Shown one piece after another: positions 53,930 to 64,000 of a stretch of 64,000 nucleotides of DNA. Source of the DNA: Sycon ciliatum (Eukaryota; Porifera; Calcarea; Leucosolenida; Sycettidae); contig NC_088645.1 of NCBI RefSeq assembly GCF_964019385.1, forward strand, positions 42,570,831 to 42,634,830. The letters are read 5' to 3'. Made by a program: the position numbers and the translations under genes. The notes below the pieces were generated by a model. That model had not been told where the DNA came from, searched no databases, and saw nothing but the letters and a program-made list of their open reading frames with translations. Position 1 is the stretch's first letter; the number at the start of each line of letters is the position of its first letter.

Positions 53930-55950
53930 GGGGATCTCCAAAAACCGCATTTAGAGCAATAACACTGTGCACTATTAACTGCTGCAGCCTTATAAGCAAG
54001 CAAGCGGAAATCGTACAGTTAGTCAAGTCAGAATCGGTCGACATTATCTGCTTGACAGAAACCAGGCTCAAGCCCAATATACCAGATGCGGCTATTGCGA
54101 TTCCTGGTTACACATTGTACCGTTTTGACCGCGCCAACACATCCCTACCATGGTCCCAACTTGGTGGGGGTGGAGTGGCGCTATTTGTCAAGGAAAAATA
54201 TACGTGCAGTGTTCGACAACAGCCTGGGAATAACAGCTGTGAAATGCTATTGGTTGAGGTAAAGCTTCCTGGTAGACCTCTGTTTGTATCTGTTTGGTAC
54301 AGACCTCCACGACAACCAATTGCTGCAATTACGAATTTATTTAACGAGCCCTCTCATGTATTCGATGACCACAACTGTATAGCGTTAGGTGATTTCAATG
54401 CAAGAAATTGTGCATGGAACAACTCTGACGTCACTGACAGTAGTGGTAGAGCACTGCAACTGGCATTTGTGCAATATGGATTCACGGTTATCAATAAGGA
54501 TGGTAAACGCCCCAGTATGCGCAGTGGTTGCACTCCTCTACTTGACATCATAGCAACCAATATTCCAGATATCATCTCGTCAATCACCACTCTCCCACCC
54601 CTGTCAGACCACTGCCCCGTTATCGTTTCTCTTACACTACGTGCACCAACACCACAACGGACAACTCTACTGCATCGAACAATTGATTTTAATAGGCTTC
54701 GTTTCCTGATGGAAAGGGAACCATTCCTTGAGCGCCTCTATGGATGTGAAACTGATGATGCTTCTTGGAAAGCATGGGAATCCCATTTCCTAGATTTAGT
54801 TGAAAGGTCATCAACCTGGGTGCGTAAGCGTGATCAGCGAAATCAGACATGGTACACACCTGACCTGCGTCAATTTCAGCGGCGACAGAATAGACTGTAC
54901 CATGCTTATTTGCGAAATCCACAATCAACTGAAGCAAAGGCAGCGTACTGTGTATCCAGGAATATTTATCGTAAGAAAATCCGTGCTGCCAGATCTGCCT
55001 TTCTTGATCGCAACGCTGCCAGTATCTCGAAGGGTTGCACGAAAGATGGATATGTGTGGTGGAGGAGAGTTAAGGATTTTTGCAACATTTCAACTCGTAA
55101 ACCATTGATACCAGATTTGCAAGATGGCGATCGTCGGACTAACACGCAATTGGAAAAGGTGAACCTTCTTGCACAGCATTTCGCCAATCAGTGTACGTTA
55201 CCACAAGAAGCAAATCAATTCCCTTGTTTAGATTCCTCCCTTGACACTACCACTCCTCGGTTCCAGATGCCAACATTTTCACCAGGTCAAGTCCACTAAG
55301 ACCTTACAGATCTTTCGTCTCGAAAATCGACTTCAAGTAATTATGTTATTCCAGTACTCCGGTCCATGGCTGATTTAGTATGCGAGTCCTTGTCTTACTT
55401 GTTCAACTCCAGTCTATCCACATCACAATTTCCCAGTGCAAGGAAATCAGCAACGGTTATTCCTCTTTCCAAGTGTAAAGGAAGTGTTTCTTTGCCCACG
55501 AACTACCGTCCCATTTCACTGCTCCACCCCATCAGCCGCCTCTTCGAATCCCGCATAGCCCATCACCTGAACAGCTTTCTTTACCGTAATTGCAGAATTC
55601 CGCCCAGTCAATTTGCTTACGTTCCACAACGATCAGCTACGGATCAACTCATTCTTTTGACCCATCAGATTGCCCGTCTCTCTGATAGAGGCCAGAGATT
55701 TGACTGTGCATTTCTCGACTTCCAGAAAGCGTTTGATAAAGTACATCATCCTACGCTCCTGGGCCACATGAATGCATTCATGGCACCAGAGGCACACGCC
55801 TAGTTTGGGTCCTACTTGCTTGACCGTAGTCTAAATGTGAAGCTGGATGGAACTCCCTCTTCTCAATATATGCTAAACTGCGGTGTTCCCCAGGGTTCGT
55901 ACCTTGCCCCTCCGCATTTTCTTTTGTATATCAATTCCCCTCTGCCTCTG
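53930..55950 (+). pseudogene. LINE ORF2: APE endonuclease and partial reverse transcriptase
   Basis: One frame throughout. Endonuclease: INCCSLISKQAEIVQLV, CLTETRLKPN, GGGGVALFVKEKYTC, WYRPPR, ALGDFNARN and LSDHCPVIVSL, including the catalytic Glu, Asp/Asn and His. Linker WYTPDLRQFQRRQ and YVWWRRVKDF. RT: ATVIPLSKCKGS, NYRPISLLHPISRLFE, DFQKAFDKVHH (first catalytic Asp), CGVPQGSYLAPP. Stops occur in frame at 55297 and 55801. It breaks off at ~55950 beside a MITE, before the second catalytic motif. Clade CR1-like by layout. Confidence 0.9.
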
Positions 55951-55957
55951 TCTTTTA

Positions 55958-56069
55958 AGGCTATTCATACTTCATTTCGCGTACGGGAAATTCATCGCGC
56001 GACCTTCCCGCGATGGCTTTCCCCTTTGCGACGCGTTTCCCGTACGTAAAATGAAGTTTGAATAGGCCT
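55958..56069. mobile_element. 112 bp MITE, TTA duplication
   Basis: AGGCTATTCATACTTCATTT and right-end complement AGGCCTATTCAAACTTCATT, continuing to CGTACGGGAAA; TTA at 55955-55957 and 56070-56072. Second TTA-type family in the window. Confidence 0.85.
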
Positions 56070-56073
56070 TTAG

Positions 56074-56700
56074 TCTCTAGCTCTGTCTTTGTATCGGTCT
56101 CTGTCTTCGTCTCTCTCTTCAAGAAACCAGACATGGCTTTGTTATGGATATCCGAAATGCAAAGTGCAAACATGCAGACAAGCATTAGTATCAGGTGTTC
56201 ACTGAACAGCTTCTTGAACATATGGTTCTCCGACTATGGAAACCATGCATGATGCAACTCCACAAGCCCCCCCCCTCCCCCTCCTAACCCTTGCCCTCAA
56301 AGCATACATAAAAATGCACACACCTAATCAACAAATCCGTTGATCCCCGAGCTGCAGAAAGTGCTCTATGTCAGAAACAGAACTTAGAACATAGCAGACT
56401 CAGGGGAGACGCACAATAAAAATAGTTTTCAGTTCACAATTCACATTCCTGCTGTGGAGGCATCAAGGAAAGAATGGGTAAGTTTGGAGGTGACTATAGA
56501 GGTAAGAGTAATATTCACTCAACCAATCTGGGTATATGTTACAGGGGATTAGGCAGCGTAAAACTAGACAATTACTTGACAACCAGAGAGATGTGAAAAC
56601 AAAGATTAGCAACTTTCTGATAATAGAAAGAAAGTGAAAAGCAGTACAGTTTGCATACTGTAGTTATCATCAGTGATTGACTGTAGTTAGTAACCTACTA
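56074..56700. other. No gene recognised
   Basis: TCTGTCTTTG/TCTC-rich simple sequence at 56074-56115, C-run at 56265-56282. Presumed 3' flank of the kelch-type gene; no clear polyadenylation signal was chosen. Confidence 0.4.
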
Positions 56701-56703
56701 CAC

Positions 56704-57591
56704 TCACACACTCATATCCAGTGTGTACAGAGAACCAGGAGTGTCACTGTCACCTACACTGAGTACCAGTGTACTGCCAAACAGTGTGAGTGATGGAGTG
56801 TAACAACTGTACTCTGGCATAGCTGGTAGTGGATAGACCTCACCAGATGAAATATCATATACCACACACTTGGCAGAAGGAGTGTTGGGGCAAATAACCA
56901 TGCAATGGTCAGACAGTGCGCATGCTGCACTAAACTTCAGCTTAACACCATCAGGTGGAGTGGTGGACACCCACCTACCATCATGGTGTTTGAGAAAACA
57001 ACCAGTAACACCACCAGCTAAGTACAGTGAATCAGGGAATGTAACAAGTGATGCTTCGCTGCATGGTGGTGGCAATGAAGGCAATACTAGGCTAGTATTG
57101 GATGGTGAAGAAGAAGAGCTCCACTGCTTGCTAGCTAGAGAATAGATACTAACATTATTTTGATCTGTTCCATAATGCCTGCCACCATATAGAGAAATAG
57201 CATCAGCACCTACATGTAGAGTACACCAGGCATGCTTACAGTGCGACGGGACGTCCGTAAGTTTGGTCCACTGACCACCATCACCACCACTGCGGCTGCC
57301 ATCACCGTTATCTGGTGTGTCACAGTACTGCAGAATAGAGTACACCCGTGTGTTGGTGCTCTTGGTGTATGTGTTACAGTGCATGTACAGCATACCACCA
57401 TGGGATGCCAGTGATGGGGCTTGCAGCTCACTGTATTCACTTGGTAGGTCAATACTGTGCCATGTCTGCAAGTCTGATGTCTCCATGATATTGGAGATGT
57501 ACACACCATCACGCCACACAGCAACCAGTTTGTCACTGTACGTGGCAAGCATGGCATGATTACCATGCTTCTGTCCTTCAGACTTGTTCCA
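56704..57591 (-). CDS. Kelch-type beta-propeller gene, terminal exon
   Basis: Last exon of a multi-exon gene. The acceptor TTCTTTGATTACGCAG precedes TGG at 57591, phase 0; the frame runs 295 codons to TGA at 56704. Repeated blades show the kelch pattern: hydrophobic strand, G-G or small pair, then W about 12-20 residues on. Examples: DKLVAVWRDGVYI...TWHSIDLP, GGMLYMHCN...QWTKLTDVP, ADAISLYGG...KQWSSSSS, DSLYLAGGVTG...GRWVSTTPP and STLVLSVGDSD...LYTLDMS. About five to six blades are visible, so one may come from an upstream exon. Kelch propellers bind partners such as ubiquitin-ligase substrates or actin; no BTB or other fused domain is seen, so the role is unknown. Confidence 0.8.
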   Translation of the reverse strand, partial: WNKSEGQKHGNHAMLATYSDKLVAVWRDGVYISNIMETSDLQTWHSIDLPSEYSELQAPSLASHGGMLYMHCNTYTKSTNTRVYSILQYCDTPDNGDGSRSGGDGGQWTKLTDVPSHCKHAWCTLHVGADAISLYGGRHYGTDQNNVSIYSLASKQWSSSSSPSNTSLVLPSLPPPCSEASLVTFPDSLYLAGGVTGCFLKHHDGRWVSTTPPDGVKLKFSAACALSDHCMVICPNTPSAKCVVYDISSGEVYPLPAMPEYSCYTPSLTLFGSTLVLSVGDSDTPGSLYTLDMSV

Positions 57592-57656
57592 CTGCGTAAT
57601 CAAAGAAAACCACATACCGGATAACACACAGGCACAAAAACAGACATCAATAGACA

Positions 57657-57697
57657 CACACACACGCTCACTCACGCACACATACACACACATACAC

Positions 57698-57794
<97 letters not shown>

Positions 57795-57874
57795 AACACA
57801 ACAACAACAACAACAAACACATGCACACACGAACACACACGCACACACACACACAAAGAACACACACACACACA

Positions 57875-57955
<81 letters not shown>
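57657..57955. repeat. (CA)n microsatellite in the first upstream intron
   Basis: Long CA runs with occasional CG, AA and CAACAACAACAA interruptions. Lies directly upstream of the kelch exon acceptor. Confidence 0.97.
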
Positions 57956-57959
<4 letters not shown>

Positions 57960-59855
57960 TGTACACATACAAACCGCACATAATAAGATACATAAACAGA
58001 AATGACTACAAATCTACTGTAATGTACATGCAAGGTCTTCATTGCAGAAGATAGGCAGGGAGGCACAGTCCGTTGGTATTAGACCATGATGTAGAAATGA
58101 GAGGTACCCGGTTCAAGTCATGATTGGAAGCGGAAGGATTTTTCCAGCTGTACTGCGACCTGCAGAGAATTGGGTCACCAGTAGCCTTTGGCAGGTAGTG
58201 CTGGCTGAATATTTTACAGAGGTCGGTGCTTTTTCTGGTAAGTTTCATTCATGTTTGGTATGTAGATAAAAAAATAGAGCAGAGGTCAAGGAAGTGCATG
58301 CCATAATGTTTGTATGGTTCTGACAATTTCACTGCGTTAAGAGCAGAATGTGCCAGTTTTTGAAGGGTCAGTCACAAGTGACTGGTGTTCTTATTTTTTA
58401 CCAGGTCAAAGTACCCCTGCCCCCCCCCCCCCCCCCCCCGCAATCGGGTCACTGACCTGGCTAACCTGGTCCTGGAGCAGATACTGGTTGGTATTTTTCT
58501 AACCAGAACATATATTCATGTTATTAGAGAGGTTTTGCATTCCGAATTTCGGATTGTTTTTCGACTGTGCCTTTCCGAAAAAGTGCTTGCTTAAAAACGG
58601 CATTTTCAGTGTTTTGCATTCTGAAAATCTGATTCGACTTCGTTTCCAAGGGTTGCCATGGAAAACGAAATGGAGAGAGTCGAAGGCGCCAAAACCGAAA
58701 ACTGTTTCCGTCCAAATCTTGCAAATCCGGTTTTGAGGTATGCTGGTACCATGGTCCAACAGCAGCAGCGTGTGGCAGCAAACTTTGGGTCAGACGAGGC
58801 AAGAAGTTTTGCAGTCTCCTCGGATCCCACAGAGCTGCGAACAAAGGGGTTGAGCACAAAATAGGAGTTGCCTGAGCAGGATCAAATGCATGCCGGGAAG
58901 CCGGGGCAGGTCAAACTGAATTTGGGTGCGGTTCGAAGACGAGGCTGCGAGGACGGACCGATGGTGGACCGAGTGATCCAACGGCTGAAGACGAGGTTGA
59001 CGAACTATGTCTTGTACCAAGAGTACATAAAAATGTACTCTTGCTTGTACTGTCAGTAGGCTCCATGGCAAAGGAAGATAGAGTGTGATGGAGTGTGAGA
59101 ACATCTAGTCAACATGGCGAGAGCAGCAAAAACCAGCAAAAACCAAAACTACACACGTGGAAATTTTTCAAATATAATCAGTGAGAGCAGCAGAAAACAA
59201 AAATACACACATGAAAAATATTCAAATATGCGCTCCTAAACAGGAAAGAGCCGAAAATCCATTTTCCGAAAACCATGCACTTTCGCCACAGCACTTCCGA
59301 AAGTTCGACTACTTTTTCTACTCTTGCCGCCACATTCCGAAAATATTTCCGAAATTTGGAACGCAAAACCTCTCTATTGACGCAGGCAACCTCTGCTATA
59401 CTGCCTCTGGTTATACCCGAAAGTTTGTTGTACGTCATGCGATTGAAATTAATCAGTTATTTGTTAGCACAAGTCGAAGATGTCTAGTGAGAGCCTGTAG
59501 ACCGATTGTTTTCACCACATACACACCACAAAATGACGGCATACTGATATTAAACACCACATTTTGGCCGCAAATTCGAAATCAAAAACTGAATTCCACG
59601 TTTCATGTGAGACTCAGATAGAGCCTGAGTTTCCCACATTCGTAGGAACTCCACAACCGTCGAGGATCACGGTGCAGATGCATCCCCTGAAGAGTCAGGA
59701 GGAGAGCACATCACACCCACCATTATAGTGGTCAAAGATGTAGAATCTCATTTGCTGCATCCATGCTTCTCTCGGGGCCAGGCCAGGAGTTCCCAATTAA
59801 CCATGGGTCTCAGCACGGCTGGAAAAATCCTTTTGTTTCCAAACATGAGTTGCAG
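57960..59855. other. Intronic region, decayed repeats only
   Basis: 58205-58355 is a worn relative of the hAT MITE at 13176-13356. C-run at 58421-58439. 58520-58630 and 59250-59380 share inverted motifs (TCCGAATTTCGG, TTTCCGAAA). No exon with both splice sites was identified. Confidence 0.5.
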
Positions 59856-59859
59856 CTAT

Positions 59860-60325
59860 TACAGTAAAACCTGGTGTAAGTGACCTCTGGGTTAGCCAAC
59901 TCTGGGTTAGCGACCTCTGGGTTAGCCAACTCTGGGTTAGCGACCTCTGGGTTAGCGACCACCTGCTATTAACCACCTCTGGGTTAGCGAACACCTGCTA
60001 TTAACCACCGTTTTTACATGCACTGACAGTTCTACACAGACTCTGCGAGACCTGGTTCTAAAGACCACCTGGTTCTAAAGACCACCTGGTTTTAAAGACC
60101 GCTTTTACATGGATGCAGCTAATGGGGTCGTTCTCGGTACTTGTGCCAGTGGTTGTGAGACTTATCCACTCACCCCCACCGTTAGGCGCTGCATCTGCCG
60201 CTAGGGTTTACCGGGTGTTAGCGGCCGTCGTCAGTTCCCTTCGGGAACGGACACGATAAGTTACTCTCTTTTTTATACTTTTGCTTGCACCGTAAATGTG
60301 GTGGCTTAAACCAGGTTTTACTATA
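59860..60325. mobile_element. Mariner/pogo-like MITE, ~466 bp
   Basis: TACAGTAAAACCTGGTGTAA and right-end complement TATAGTAAAACCTGGTTTAA, TA at both ends. Contains tandem GACCTCTGGGTTAGC-type units (59880-59995) and GACCACCTGGTTCTAAA units (60045-60100). Confidence 0.85.
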
Positions 60326-60439
60326 TTTGTTTCTTCTGTTTCTCACCCATGCTCCTAGACCATTCCATTGTTAGCCATAATTAGTTACAAAATCCATGGC
60401 ATGTTCTATGATTTTTTGGGATAGTTTTTGGGGATTACA

Positions 60440-60895
60440 CCTAGGGCTGAGTCGGGTAGCATTTTCTTCGGGCATCGGGTTAGGGTAGTTTTCCACGGGT
60501 AGCACGGGTACCCGATCGGGTAATGTTTCCATGGTAACACCACCATGCACCCTTTCCCATACACACTGAGTGCGTTCGATTATGCCCGCGAACCGTCATG
60601 AATCGCCCCTGGCTATTCACATCACCCGATGTGAATAGGTGAATGGATTCCGAATCAATTCCAGAGCTCGTGACATGAAATCAAACGGCGAGATTCCATT
60701 CAAGAATCGAGTCGCGGGCATAATCAAACGCACTCACTGGGTAGACATGAGGAGTATTGCCGTGATTACATGAATTTGTACACGTGCACTGTACATGATG
60801 TCATCTGCGACTTCGGGTTTTCAGGTACTATTCTGTACCCGTCTACGCGAGGTCCTCGCGGGTAGCACGGGTACCCGACTACCCGTGCACACCAC
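60440..60895. repeat. GGGTACCCG repeat family, copy with nested MITE
   Basis: GGGTAGCACGGGTACCCG occurs near both ends (60498 and 60861). The interior (TTTCCATGGTAACACCACCA, GGGTAGACATG) matches 63680-63870 inverted. Interrupted by 60568-60735. Confidence 0.75.
60568..60735. mobile_element. 168 bp MITE with ACT duplication
   Basis: GAGTGCGTTCGATTATGCCC inverted as GGGCATAATCAAACGCACTC; ACT on both sides (60565-60567, 60736-60738). The paralogue at ~63808 keeps the empty site (CACACTGGGTAG). Confidence 0.9.
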
Positions 60896-61025
60896 TAATT
60901 ATACCCAGGAAAGGTATACATACTATCCACACTTGTTTGAAAGTGCTTCCAAGTATCTGGTATTGACACCTGTCTAAAATTGCTACCCCTAAGTCTGAAA
61001 ACACAACGGACTCGTTCAATCTTAC

Positions 61026-61133
61026 CTTTCTGCGTATCCTGATGTTTGCAATCTGTGTTGGGGTTGGCATAGCAGGTAAGACATGATATCCTCTACCAAC
61101 GGATGAAACAGCTGTGCTTGCAGCTCCTGTGGC
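61026..61133 (-). CDS. Kelch-type gene, internal exon (36 codons)
   Basis: Acceptor TTTTAGGCACAG before GCC (61133), donor GTAAGA after AGAAAG (61026); length 108, phase 0 at both ends. Codes ATGAASTAVSSVGRG then YHVLPAMPTPTQIANIRIRR plus K. The Ala/Ser/Thr start resembles the two upstream exons; the basic end may lead into the propeller. Linkage to the kelch exon is inferred from strand, phase and proximity. Confidence 0.6.
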
Positions 61134-61782
61134 CTGTGCCTAAAAGCAGCAGAGAGGCACCATCAAGAGAGAAGGAATCACATAGAAATGAGTTATGAAG
61201 CAACTATCCACGACTGTAACAAGATGATAAGCAGTCAGAAAGTGCGATAACAGGGTACAAAACTGACAGGCCACTGAGACATTAGATTAACGACCTGAGA
61301 CCTAGCTCTAACACATCTCCAGTATGCATACCAACAGCCTCGACACACCGAGCGAACGACGCCAAAGCAAACAAAGAGCGAAAAAAGAGTGCTCCAAATT
61401 GTAGTTATACCGCATTGTCATGTTATTAACTGGTCTCGTTAGCGTCCTGTAACGGTCGGCATTCTTTGTTGCCATGGGACTTAGCTTGTGTACATTTTCT
61501 CTGCGCTAACCTTCCCCTCATTGGTCCTTCCATAATTTTGAACCTTCCAAGCTGGAAGACTGTTGGTTTGCGCACTGGAGATGTGTTCTAGGTCTCAGGT
61601 CGTGCTAGTTGCACTGGAAACTATGCACCAAACTGTCACAGTGAGTTAATGAGGCACAACCTGGGACAAAAAGGAGCCACATTTGGGCAAAATTGCATAT
61701 TTGGCCTTGTGCGGATATCTTGGTCGCTACCGACATTGACTCTGTTGGATATCGTACAACAGAGGTATGTCTTTTAACTTAC

Positions 61783-61878
61783 TCTAGTTACTGCAGGAGA
61801 GCCAGTCACGGCAGGGGCAGTGGCAGAAGTTGAACTTGACTGGCTGTCTTGTGCAGCAATGGGACTAGAAACAGGTAC
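61783..61878 (-). CDS. Kelch-type gene, Ser/Thr/Ala-rich exon (32 codons)
   Basis: Acceptor AAACTGCAG before GTACCTG (61878), donor GTAAGT after AGA (61783); 96 bases, phase 0-0. Codes VPVSSPIAAQDSQSSSTSAT followed by APAVTGSPAVTR. Low-complexity, probably a disordered or O-glycosylated linker. Clearly paralogous to the exon at 62917-62988 (QSSSTSATA against LSSSASATA). Confidence 0.6.
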
Positions 61879-61909
61879 CTGCAGTTTATAACAACGGCAC
61901 AGACACACC

Positions 61910-61912
61910 AAC

Positions 61913-61979
<67 letters not shown>

Positions 61980-62010
61980 TGCACACACACACACATACAC
62001 ATACACATAC
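61910..62010. repeat. (CA)n microsatellite
   Basis: Intronic CA run between the 61.8 and 62.9 kb exons, with CATACA interruptions at its right end. Another shorter run lies at 63003-63033. Confidence 0.97.
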
Positions 62011-62019
62011 ACACACTCA

Positions 62020-62910
62020 CACACAAATATGCACACAAACAGACAAACAAATGGTTTGTTACCTGAGAGGTTTTATATCTGGCAGTGACCGGATATCGGA
62101 CTGGATTCTAGAGGATACCCGGTTATGTGAAAGTTGTATTGGTATAATTATAGGGTGGTGCATGTCAGGGAGGGCATTATGAATTTTTACTGTTAAACTG
62201 GCAATCAGGGTGAGGGGTTATATGGGGGATGCTAAAGACCAGTTGACATTCAACAGGGCGTGACGTGACATGCCTTTAGAAGGAACAGGACACTCATGAC
62301 GCTGATTGACAGCGTCCAATGTGATTGTCAGAAACGAGAATGCAACCGTGCTACCGTACAAACCGGGAAGTGTAGTACAATTTCCCGACTAACATGGAAT
62401 CATACGAGAAAAATCATCAAAATCAAGGCGAAAATCATCTGGTGTGAAATCCGTTGTCACACAGGATTCTGACAAATCTGCTACGATTTTCTTACGATAC
62501 GATTTTTCGACCAAGAATCGCAGGATCGATATTTGACCCAAAGGTGGGCTGACTTTTAGTGCTTTCACAAGCTGGAGCGGACCTTCAACAAGGAATTTCA
62601 CCATGACAGCAGAGAGAGTCGGTGAAGATTGTGAACTAGCCCTTTCATGCTTTTGACCCTGTAGCTTATGTATATAGAAACTATCACATCTCCGCTCTGG
62701 TATCTATCACTCTCTAGTGTGGCTGTGTACAACTTGTATGTGTGTACACAGTCAGGTCTACAAGTGAAATACCTCACTATTGAATGTGTGAACAGGTAGT
62801 TTGACTCATCCGACACAGTCAGCAGATTTCATGTCGGAGGCGGTGTCGAAGCATTGGCCGATAAACTGGCCTAGTGTGAAACCGGCATTACAGACAAAAA
62901 ATGTTGTTTA
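62020..62910. other. Intronic, no exon recognised
   Basis: A 71-codon minus frame (62389-62604, MVKFLVEGPLQLVKALKVSP...) lacks supported splice sites or motifs. Confidence 0.4.
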
Positions 62911-62916
62911 TATTAC

Positions 62917-62988
62917 CGTAGCTGTTGTAGCAGAGGCAGTGGCAGAAGCAGAACTTGACAGGCTTTCTGAGGTAGTGGTAGGCCTTAT
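62917..62988 (-). CDS. Kelch-type gene, Ser/Thr/Ala-rich exon (24 codons)
   Basis: Acceptor CGTCAGCTGCAG before ATAAGG (62988), donor GTAATA after ACG (62917); 72 bases, phase 0-0. Codes IRPTTTSESLSSSASATASA then TTAT. Symmetric phase permits exon duplication or skipping without frame change. Confidence 0.55.
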
Positions 62989-63268
62989 CTGCAGCTGACG
63001 GAAACACACACACGCACACACACAAACACACACACATTTGTACATGCGAACACAAAAAAACATCAACCCAGCAGTTGGTCGTACATAAATTTCCTTTAAG
63101 CCAAGTTACAGAAAATTTCAGAACACTATTGTCAAGCCTACCATAATGGGGCTTGAAAGTGATGACATCAAAACGGCCAGTCTGTAGTAAGTCCACGTCA
63201 GATTTCTACGTTTGGATCCACTAACGTGTGACTTTGCTATTGCCTACAGTGTGTGAGTGCATAGCAAC

Positions 63269-63662
63269 TACCATAAAGTCGCGGATAAAAGCCGGGTTTG
63301 CATACAAGCACATCGCGGATAGAAGCCTGGAAATCAAACGGGTCAATGCATATAAGCCTGTCGCGCGTAGAAGCCTGGCTTCTATGCAAGCGCGGATCGG
63401 GTAGGTCAAGAGTGCATGCACTATTTACAGTGCACAGTAAAACTGCCGCCATACCGGTAGTCAGTGGTAAATCTACGCGTGTTGCGCGTAGAAGTCTGGC
63501 TTCTATGCAAGCCCGGATCGGCCGATGTGCATACAAGCCTGGCAAAAATGTCAGTGGTGCATGTAAGCATGGTTTGCATACAGGCCTGGTTTGCATTGAA
63601 GCCTGATGCAGGAAGCGGCTTATGTGCTTATAAGCCCGGGTTTTATCCGCGACTTTACGGTA
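63269..63662. mobile_element. ~394 bp MITE with TACCATAAAGTCGCGGATAA termini
   Basis: Left TACCATAAAGTCGCGGATAA, right-end complement TACCGTAAAGTCGCGGATAA; TA at both ends. The interior has repeats of AGAAGCCTGGCTTCTATGCA and CATACAAGCCTGG. Confidence 0.8.
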
Positions 63663-63679
63663 GTTGTATGCACAAGTAG

Positions 63680-63870
63680 TTGGGTACCCGTGCTACTCGT
63701 GAGGATCTCGGGGTAGACGGGTACATAATAATACTCTAAGTCGCAGTTGACATCATGTACAGCGTGAGTGTACAAATTCATGTAACACTCCGCATGTCTA
63801 CCCAGTGTGTAAGGGAAGGGGTGCATTGTGGTGTTACCATGGAAACATTACCCGATCTTCGCCACCAGTT
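63680..63870. repeat. GGGTACCCG repeat family, inverted uninterrupted copy
   Basis: Inverted match to 60480-60860 (GGGTACCCGTGCTACTCGTG, CATGTCTACCCAGTGTG, GGTGTTACCATGGAAACATT), supplying the empty site for the nested MITE. Confidence 0.75.
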
Positions 63871-64000
63871 GTCACCCCATCCTCATCAGCCAACCCAGTA
63901 AATTTTACCGGCTATATCACCTTGCTGTGAGTAAGACTGCTTGAAATGTGCTTAGGTCCATACAAACACTGGATCCATGAGGATCCAGTTTTGAATTTTT

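Noticed and set aside
57590..57789. Extension of the kelch ORF upstream into (CA)n-coded Cys-Val repeats
   Set aside because: The open frame there comes from the microsatellite; a good splice acceptor at 57592-57594 marks the exon start.
61774..62036. Val-Cys-rich frames across (CA)n tracts
   Set aside because: Translation of simple repeats, not genes.

Overview
This window looks like nuclear DNA of an invertebrate animal. The evidence is spliced exons with canonical GT/AG borders, a TKL-like protein kinase, a kelch-type propeller gene, and a metazoan-style transposon load: LINEs, a Penelope-like element, a DIRS-like YR element, a chromodomain Ty3/gypsy element, hAT, Harbinger-like and mariner-like elements, and hammerhead-ribozyme repeats. 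The kinase and kelch families would fit a sponge or another early-branching animal, but the sequence alone does not settle this. No bacterial-style operons, rRNA genes, CRISPR arrays or convincing intact tRNA genes were seen.

Layout. 1-5.7 kb: a LINE ORF2 fragment split by an 864 bp TTA-flanked TIR element, a 22 bp minisatellite, and a decayed DIRS/Ngaro-like element lacking its RNase H region. 5.7-8.1 kb: a three-level nest, with a TRIM inside a hAT remnant inside a LINE endonuclease. 8.3-9.3 kb: a protein-kinase exon (minus strand) with one frameshift. 10-16 kb: two large palindromes sharing a hammerhead-like core, a hammerhead monomer with a 12 bp target duplication, and the C-terminal part of a Penelope-like element. 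18-20 kb: a LINE tail and a 57 bp minisatellite. 20.5-25.7 kb: a complete chromovirus with 181 bp LTRs differing at one base and a perfect 5 bp TSD.

26-30 kb is mostly non-coding with decayed ~190 bp tandem repeats and a tRNA-like dispersed repeat. 30.4-52 kb is a mosaic built on an old tandem segmental duplication (copy A from ~32.56 kb, copy B from ~39.9 kb). Later insertions broke it up: two related non-autonomous hAT elements, a second TRIM, a 5.4 kb Harbinger-like element itself split by a 4.3 kb hAT element, and a 2.7 kb tandem array of 846 bp units each carrying a hammerhead ribozyme. 53-56 kb: a CR1-type LINE with ORF1 and ORF2, disabled by a frameshift and two stops. 56.7-63 kb (minus): a kelch-type gene with three upstream exons coding for Ser/Thr/Ala-rich linker, separated by introns full of MITEs and (CA)n.

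The strongest candidate for an undescribed system is the hammerhead-ribozyme complex. It comprises the tandem 846 bp array (48.5-51.2 kb), the dispersed monomer (11.5 kb) and the paired palindromes with a hammerhead-like core (10.4-13.6 kb), all in a genome that also carries Penelope-like sequence. This matches the known retrozyme/Penelope association, but the long monomer and the palindromes with unrelated arms are unusual. All coordinates and motif calls were made by eye; no alignment, folding or database search was run.
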